A stretch of 64,000 nt of DNA. Origin: Allacma fusca (Eukaryota; Arthropoda; Collembola; Symphypleona; Sminthuridae). The DNA lies in the NCBI GenBank assembly GCA_947179485.1, contig OX359248.1:53826386-53890385 (forward strand), in the 5' to 3' direction. Shown here in pieces: positions 57,149 through 64,000 of the stretch. A program made the position numbers and the translations under genes. Under the pieces are notes generated by a model. The model searched no databases. It was given only the letters and a program-made list of their open reading frames with translations, and was not told the DNA's origin. How positions within the stretch are numbered: the stretch's first letter is position 1; each line of letters begins with the position of its first letter.

Positions 57149-57909
57149 ATGAGCAACTTCACCATCTTAACCGTGGTCACAATTGTATTCGCTGTGGTTC
57201 AAAATGGTATTGAATAATTCAATATATGTATGATTAAGTATTACAATAATTTGAACATATTATCACATGTACTCAATATTAATAACAATTATTCCGTGGT
57301 AATAGTATACAACTGTAAGATCTGGATATACTAATCTGGTGTTCAATGCATTTTCTGTTAAAACGAACACGTATTTACTCGTTGTTGGCACTTGCTATGG
57401 TTTTATTCCATTTTTCAGGAACTACTTACAAGGGATAGGTTTTATAAGCAAAAACACCTTTGGTTTCTTGCGAGTTGCGAATCCATTATAATGAGATTTT
57501 CTTTATAAGGGAATGAAACTTAATGTAGTGTATTTTCTAATTGCTGAATGTTTTGTCATTATTTTCAGCTGATTACATCTTTGGGAAAGGAAAATATCAT
57601 ACAGATAGGCAACTGAAAGGATCGCCTCTATTTTGTATCGTGAAATATAAAGCGTGTGTTGGTAATTATCATTATAATGAATACAATTTAAATAATATTT
57701 TGTTTTGGATGTTGATGACTCACTACAATGTTGTAAGTAAGTTTTGAGAAAAAGTATACATAGGTACAATATTAATTTAAAATTCTTATAAGAGCAGTTT
57801 CTTTATAGGAGTTTTTAGAGATGCTCAGAGAACAACAAAATTAAAATCCCTAATAGAGGGATTGCTGGAATTTCAGAGGAAATTGTTCTCCTTGAGAAGA
57901 CAGAATTAA
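57149..57909 (+). CDS. Unrecognised small secreted protein, three exons
   Basis: Spliced model: 57149-57206, 57569-57661 and 57809-57909, 252 nt (83 residues). All three junctions are canonical and keep frame (phase 1 at both introns). Exon 1 encodes a compact signal peptide (MSNFTILTVVTIVFAVV). Exon 2 encodes a basic segment with two Cys (FCIVKYKAC). Exon 3 encodes a basic, amphipathic-looking helix (TTKLKSLIEGLLEFQRK) and the stop TAA. I recognise no family. Candidate roles are a secreted effector, neuropeptide-like precursor or antimicrobial peptide, but this is speculation. The exons are too short to stand out alone; the evidence is the co-linear splice sites, consistent phase and signal peptide. 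The ATG at 57026 in the same frame would add residues before the hydrophobic core and seems less likely. Confidence 0.55.
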
Positions 57910-58339
57910 AAATCTGAGAATTCGGGTTCAATTCGGAACCGACGCCAGAATCAATTTGGAATAGTACGATACCCAGATTTTCGTGTTTTAAAAATATGAC
58001 CAAACAACCTATTGTTAGAAATGTGAGATAATTATAAGCAAATTGACGAAAGTCATATGGGCAAAGGGAATATTTGTAAGAATTTTTTGCATTCAAGGAA
58101 AAGTATTTATTTCATAGAAAATAATTCAAACGAATCAAATCCAGTCAATCCAGTGAATTCCAGTGTATCAAATTGAAGTCACAGTTACACTAACGACAAT
58201 AAAATTTTGCCAACTTTGCCAATTATGCAATAATATTTTATTGTTGATTGTCAATTTCGTACGGAACAACAAAGAAGTATGCTTAGTACTTATATGATAG
58301 CAAGTTGGCATCTTTACGCTTGCAGACAAAGGGGAAAGG

Positions 58340-58911
58340 ATGAGGCCTCCGTACGCAACAACTCCAAAATACTGTCAACACCAAGTTTACCGTAAATATT
58401 ACTGCACTGCAAAACAACTGCAGATAAACATTACAGAAGCAGGTATGGAGTATATAGAAACTAATGCTTCCATATAAGTAGCATAAATAAAAACAAACCC
58501 TTAAACAGGGAATTTCTGGTGATTTAGAAAGGAAAACGTATCATATCAGAGGCATGAATGATGATTCTGAAGTCGTAGATAGCTCCGAAGAGAGTATGGA
58601 AGGTAATTCTTCTTCTGAAGAGTTCATAAGCTCAGAATCGAGCGAACGAGGAATCCCCCCGATTGATTACATCAGCGAGCTACGTAATCACGATTTGGAG
58701 CAGGTAACCGCCTTACTTATATAATATATTTTGAAAGTATGTCCATGAACCGATATTTTTATTCAAATTAAAATTGTGGTATTATAAATACAATCTTTCT
58801 ATACACCTGAAATGAAACTATTTATCTGATTTTTAGCTACACCTATCTGTTTCAAAAGTTTTTGATGAAATAAAACAACTCAATTTTTTAATAAATAAAT
58901 TATTGAATTAA
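58340..58911 (+). CDS. Unrecognised small protein with acidic N-terminal half and C-terminal coiled coil, three exons
   Basis: Spliced model: 58340-58442, 58528-58703 and 58837-58911, 354 nt (117 residues), with consistent phases and canonical sites. The N-terminal 35 residues are Tyr/Thr/Lys-rich. The middle is Ser/Glu-rich and probably disordered (SSEESMEGNSSSEEF). The C-terminal 45 residues (from PPIDYISELRN to INKLLN) have leucine/isoleucine heptads and should form a coiled coil. Its stop lies only 26 bases from the BRCA1 stop on the other strand. The size and shape are like small adaptor-complex subunits (BLOC/BORC type), but I cannot match a family. Translation could instead begin at the Met near 58555. 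Confidence 0.6.
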
Positions 58912-58937
58912 ATATTAAATCGATGGGCACTTGCTCC

Positions 58938-61900
58938 TTAGGGTTCGGGTAGCAGCTCAGGCGGGAGACCAACCTCTCTCAACTCGTCTGCCTGAATTTG
59001 CGTAACCAAGTACTCTGTCTTGGAAATTGGGAGGACGGAGTAGTTTAGGACACAGTCCAGGATCCATTCCCAAGCAACAGTAACCACTTTACGGACACTA
59101 AACAGTTCTAAACGAGAAAAATAAAATACTCAGTGTTGTGGAATTAACAACAACCATGGCATTTATTGACAAGAAAATATATACTTTGGTAATCCACAGA
59201 GGAATCACTTGAATCGCCAACCACTATTGTTCCTATGGCCACATTGCTGACATCAGAAATGATCGTGGAGCCCAGTTTCTTCAGTAGTCTCTATTAAACA
59301 AGTTAGTTAAAATTAACTGATTCTAGGACAGGTTTAAATGGGATGATGGAGAATCTACAAAATCGTGTTAGAATGAATTATTAATTTAATAAAAATAATT
59401 CATTCATTTATTTCATTACCCTCCAGTCACTGTCCTTGGCTCCACTACTGCTAAAATCTCCCAATACGTGGAAAGTAAAACCTCGAAACAAGGGTACATT
59501 TGTCAGTCTGGATACTCTAACGCCGATATCACATCCTTTGAAATTTGAAGTTTCGTGGAATTCCTTAAAAAAAGATAACCAGAATTGAAGTATAGGTACA
59601 TCATATTGGTACTATCTAACCCTTTCAAACCGATCAGAAAACCTGTTTGGGCTAGTTCAAAACAGTTTGAACAAATATTTCTACTATCGAAAATATTAAT
59701 GAAAATTATTATAAGCATACTCATAAATACGTTACAATTCAGTTTTGAATACACGGATTACTTAATATTCGAAACTTACCTCTCGAACAATCTTTTTTTG
59801 CTTCAGGCACTCTTCAACCCAGTCAAAGGTAAGAACCCATTTTTTACCCGCGATGGCAAACAAATATTTCATTGTCTGAGGTACGCGACCATCCTCCAGA
59901 GTGAGAATCAAATGAGTTACTTCATCGCTAAACTCTCGGAGAATTTTTCCTCCACACATGCCGCAAAGTAAGCGGAGTTGGTTGATTTGCATACTTGATA
60001 ATCTCGTGGGACAAAAAACATAGCTTTGGACTTGTCTGGGAGGTGTTTTGGGAGACAACGCAGCCAAATAGTATTTATCTTTCTGGTTTCGTCCCAGAAA
60101 TGACCTTGAAGGAGACTTGATATTTTGTTGGGATGGACTAGCCCATTGCTTCGGAGTAGAAAAATCTTTCAAACTCACTTCACTATTCTTTTTACCGAAT
60201 CTGGTGCCGGAATTGGGGGTTGTAGCTTCTCCTCGAATTATTTCTAGTTTTTTCGGTGTTTCTGAGGTCCGGTTACTAGTCTTCATTTGTAAAGCGGTCA
60301 CGCTGTGGTCTTCATTCTGATGAGTGGATTGATTTTCTTTCGGCATTTCACTATCTGGAATTACGTCAAAGTCATCAGCAAATGGGTCAAAGTTATCTGT
60401 GTTTGCATTATATTTAGAAGTAGATAGCGCTCCAGACGGGGGTGAGGTGCAAAACAGAGAAGCATTTGTAGGAGTTTTCGGATTGATGCCGAGGTTTGAA
60501 AGTTTCAATGTGCCAGATGAGCTTGTAAGTTGCTTCGTAGGTGCAGATGGAGAATTCTTTGTTTTAGTGGGAGACCCCTTGTCGCTCGTCGGCGTTTGGA
60601 AAAGAAACATATCTTCACTGTCATTGTCAGAGTCACCTGAATTAACTTGATCTTGACCATTTTTATTGATTTCATTATCGACATCCATCGGATCGCCTTT
60701 ATCGCCGTGCTCAGTCATTTTAAGTCGCTTCTCACTTGAATCAGTTGTAAAGTTTTCGTCAATATCATTAGAACGCTTGGCTGAATTAGACCTTCCAGAA
60801 GAAGCCGTAGAAACAACTGCAGCATCGACTGCTTCGTTTAGAATTGCATCATCTCCGGACGGCATGAAATTATCACTATTCACAGGATCTACTTCTCCCG
60901 AAACCTGCAATAATACAAATTTTAATGAGAATACAAGTAAGTATTTCAGCTTCATATCCCATTGGAAGTTTATTCAACAGCAGAACATTCTAAACATTGA
61001 GGCTACAGTTCAAAGTTAAACGTATTTTTACATAAGGAATTTCAGAATTATCATCAACTGAATTTTCTTACCAATACATCCAGGGCTTTACAGAGAATCT
61101 TGTCACTAGATTCACTTCCGTAAGCATTGCTTGAATTGGTCAAGCTCAGGGGAAGTTTCTGGGAGACAGGTCTCTCAATAACCACTTTAACATTTCTCCG
61201 CGAATCCTCAAAAGTGGCAGTGTTAGCAACAGCATCATCATTGCTAGATTCACTTCCAGAAGCATCGTTTGTTTTAGACAAACTCGGAGGACGTTTCATT
61301 GAGTTAAGCTTCTCAACAACTTTTGATGGATTCCCAAGACAGTTTGATCGAATGTTAACATCAGTATCATCATCGCTTGATTGACTTCCGCTAGCAGTGT
61401 TTATTTTCGGCAAGCTTGGAGGACATTTCTGCGAGGCAGGCTTCACAAGAGAAGTCGCTGTACACGTGGACCATGGATTCTCAAGAGTCCTTGGCCGGAA
61501 GTCAGCTTCAGGAAGATTGTAAACGTGGTAATATCTCACAGGGTTCAGAATTGGTTTCCTCCTTGAATATTGAATATTCACATTCTCACGACAATCTCCA
61601 ATAGCTTTTGAAGTTTTTGCTCGTCGATTACTCGTTCTGAAATACATTTTTAAAAAATCAACAAGACTGTAAAATTCAACTAAACCGCATTTAAATAAAT
61701 CCTTACACAGAAAGATCCAGAGCCAATGACGGATCGACGGATGGAAAAGCATATCTTGGTCGTTTACTAGCTCCCAACTTCTGTGAACTAAGCTTCTTTG
61801 TCAGGTCCAGCGGTTTCGGACAGTCTTCATAGTTCACGGGAACTGGAAACACTGAGATATTCTTCGCAGTTGGATTTTTAACAACTGTTTGAATACTCAT

Positions 61901-62727
61901 GGATTCTGATTCCTGTGCTACATCTTTGTCATTATTGGCATTAATTGCGACTTTCCGAGTTACTTCCTTGACTTTATTGGTTTTTGGGACCTTACGAGTT
62001 ACATCCTCGACCTTATTGGTTTTTGAGTCCTGAAGAGTTACACCCTTGACTTTATTACCCTTTGGGATGTTTGTAGTTACAGCTTGTGTCATTATAAACA
62101 ATTCATTGTCTTCCGTCGACCGATTCAACTCTGAGCTGCATTCAACTCTGACCAGATCCTCAGTATCCTCGCCTTCGCGAGTCGTCAATAATCCGGTTCC
62201 TTCACCTTCGTCATTATCCTTCACGGATCTCGTTTCAGGTTTCCAGGATTGAAAGGCAGTTAGCAAATTATTGAAAGCGGACAACAATTCTTGAAAATCT
62301 TCCCGTGGTTTCTGAACGCGCCGATTGAATTTATCCTTGCAGATTGGGCAAGTTAGTGTGGACTGCCTCATCGGTTGCTTCTTCAAGCACGGGGCACAGA
62401 ACAAATGACCACATTTTACTTGCACCGGAAAGCTCAATGTATCCGAGCTAAAGTAAACAATGGGGAATAAATAATTATTATTACGTTTTATTATTTTGTA
62501 AGCACTATTATTGCTTTACAAACAGGAATAATGTATTTTTCAAACTCATATACAATTTATTATTATTATTATTATGAACAATTCCAACCAAACCAGTTAT
62601 AAATTGTAAGACATTTAAAAATAATGTAACATTTAAAAATTATTTACCACAGTTGACACTCAAATAGATTTTGGATCTCGGGTAGGAGTTCTTCCCCTTT
62701 CAAAAGCTCTGCCGATGTTACTTCCAT
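58938..62727 (-). CDS. BRCA1: BRCA1 homologue (RING finger plus tandem BRCT domains), complete, seven exons
   Basis: Nuclear E3 ubiquitin ligase and DNA-damage scaffold acting with BARD1 in homologous recombination. Exons in transcript order: 62648-62727, 61707-62447, 61072-61636, 59780-60904, 59420-59563, 59185-59290 and 58938-59107. They total 2,931 nt (976 residues) with every phase consistent. The RING is at residues 24-63: CQLC, CGHLFCAPC and CPIC with all zinc ligands, followed by the FQELLSAFNNLL helix as in BRCA1. Three Ser-rich repeats lie around residues 290-450. BRCT1 starts near residue 757 (THLIL, TMKYLFAIAGKKWVLTFDWV), closely following the human [20 protein letters not shown]. 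BRCT2 follows, with GTIVVGD and VVTVAWEWILDCV near the end. The protein is about half the human length, as in other invertebrate BRCA1s. BARD1 is disfavoured because ankyrin repeats are absent and the BRCT match is to BRCA1. Confidence 0.9.
61100..61430 (-). repeat. Three tandem coding repeats in the BRCA1 homologue
   Basis: Three diverged copies with spacing 132 and 138 nt (44 and 46 residues), each built on PPSLxKxNxASGSxSSDDD. They lie entirely within exon 3. The Ser/Asp clusters resemble casein kinase 2 sites. Confidence 0.8.
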
Positions 62728-63800
62728 TTTTGTTATTCAAAAAATATAGTCCGATTTGGAAAGGCTTTTATTTGCTCAAAGCAAAATTTAAGTGGCCATA
62801 TAGGTAAGTATTAGTGAAATGATTGAGTAGTTAATTGCTTCAATGATAACTTCCCCAGAAATGTTTGTAATTCAATCACATCTCTTGTATAATAATGTAG
62901 TGAAAGTACAGCATGTACTTTAATGCACGTAAATGACTGGAGTTGCTTCGCAGAAGGCAGAACTCGCAGGAGAATAATAAATTGTCCATGTTCCCGCCTT
63001 CATGTAGAAACTTCCCCGCCTTTTTGCTCCACAACCGCTCGAACTTTGAACTCACAAAGAGCACACCTAGAGCCTAGAGCTATGCTAGCTCTAGGTTATC
63101 GGCCCAAATAGTCCTCACGCCGTTGATTAGTCTAGTCCATTCCATTCTTTCGGAGTATCGTCCTTACCTGTAATAATAATTACTATTCAATTCTAGTCTA
63201 TCCTTCTTCAAATTCTTCACCATATTCTATTCTTGACGGATTCAAACATCTTTTTACAAAAACCCGTGTGACTTGCCCGCTGTGAACATGCTGTAGAAGT
63301 AGTCCATGGGCATTCTTTGTAATGGGCGTGCATTATTATTGTGTCCCCACGCATTGTAATTTATCCGCAATATAATTGTACACATTCATTAAGCAAGGCA
63401 TTTTTCGTAACACGAGCGTAATTACCTTTCGCTTTCAAATTTTCACAACTTAAGCAAAATGATTGTGTTTTTTTAATACAAAAATTGCAATCCGGGATAA
63501 ATTAAATCCAAGATTAATAATCCATTACCGACTCTGAATATGCATTAGTTTGAATTAATCAAAAATTCATCTAGTTAAATTCCCCTCTTCACCGACCAAA
63601 TATACTTGTTAGTGGTTGGTGAAGTCCAGGGAGCAATGATACTCTTTGCTTTACACACTTTCATAAATCATGCGTACATATTTACTTGCAAAATGATTGG
63701 GAGCAATTTTATGAAAATGAAAATATATATGCTTGTGCTCCCCTCAACTCGACAGCCCACACTTTAAGCAAGGGAGAAATACGCCTGTTTCCCTAGTCAA
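62728..63800. other. BRCA1 upstream region, no gene seen
   Basis: No convincing exon on either strand. A perfect inverted repeat with 10-bp arms (CCTAGAGCTA, TGC, TAGCTCTAGG) lies at 63073-63095, about 350 bases upstream of the BRCA1 ATG. Confidence 0.4.
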
Positions 63801-63890
63801 GTCTATTCTACTTCATGATTTTTCATTACACATCTAGTCTATTCTACTTCATGAGTTTTCATTACACATCTAGTCTATTCTAGTCTAGTC
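63800..63890 (+). repeat. 36-bp tandem repeat within a CTAGTCTA-rich tract
   Basis: GTCTATTCTACTTCATGA recurs at 63801 and 63837 with period 36, and a partial third copy follows. CTAGTC words continue to the window edge, so the array may extend beyond. Confidence 0.85.
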
Positions 63891-64000
63891 TGCCAAAATC
63901 CTGCTAATCGCTAGTCTATTGCAGCCTATTCGTTTCCCACTGTCGTAGCCTCTAGTCTAGTCAAATATATTGCTACCTAGTCGAGTAGGACTAGACTAAT

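Noticed and set aside
59585-61019. Several plus-strand frames of 67-128 codons across 59585-62252
   Set aside because: They are antisense shadows of the BRCA1 exons.
1-64000. tRNA and rRNA genes
   Set aside because: No cloverleaf with matching A and B boxes or rRNA-like stretch was noticed; a covariance-model scan would be needed to exclude degenerate copies.

Overview
This is a nuclear DNA window from an AT-rich animal genome. Genes are split by short GT-AG introns (many of 75-150 bp) and the intergenic space is full of transposons. Several features suggest an arthropod: an insect-type aldehyde oxidase, a clan-2 P450, a secreted Gly/His-repeat protein and a TCAGT-type initiator. A BRCA1 homologue argues against flies, which lack one. 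A springtail or another non-dipteran arthropod would fit, but I cannot name the species from sequence alone.

Layout: (i) 1-10.7 kb is a plus-strand follistatin gene. Its four 3' domain exons are visible; 7.4 kb of probable first intron lies in front and the signal-peptide exon was not found. (ii) 12.5-13.8 kb is a complete four-exon minus-strand ARL14EP-like gene. (iii) 16.43-21.23 kb is a decayed two-gene DNA transposon (transposase plus DUF4806-type protein) with 12-bp terminal inverted repeats. (iv) 21.85-32.08 kb is an apparently intact Ty3/Gypsy LTR retrotransposon with seemingly identical 545-bp LTRs, a 4-bp target duplication and a well-formed -1 frameshift signal. (v) 32.69-40.88 kb is a complete 22-exon aldehyde oxidase gene whose second intron holds a small inverted-repeat element. 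(vi) 43.79-49.16 kb is a nested insertion: a decayed LINE with a 15-bp target duplication inside a decayed hAT element with an 8-bp target duplication. (vii) 49.5-51.7 kb is a complete five-exon cytochrome P450. (viii) 55.1-55.8 kb is a secreted Gly/His-repeat protein. (ix) 57.1-57.9 kb is an unrecognised small secreted protein. (x) 58.3-58.9 kb is an unrecognised small acidic/coiled-coil protein. (xi) 58.94-62.73 kb is a complete seven-exon minus-strand BRCA1 homologue (RING plus two BRCT domains) convergent with the previous gene.

The host genes do not form a pathway. AOX and the P450 are both oxidative xenobiotic/metabolite enzymes, follistatin is an extracellular TGF-beta antagonist, and BRCA1 acts in DNA repair. 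For all six multi-exon host genes with a full model, exon lengths and splice phases sum to an uninterrupted frame, which I checked by hand. The most unusual items are the frameshift cassette of the retrotransposon, the nested hAT/LINE structure, the compact BRCA1 with tandem repeats in its middle region, and two small genes whose exons are mostly too short to stand out as open frames.
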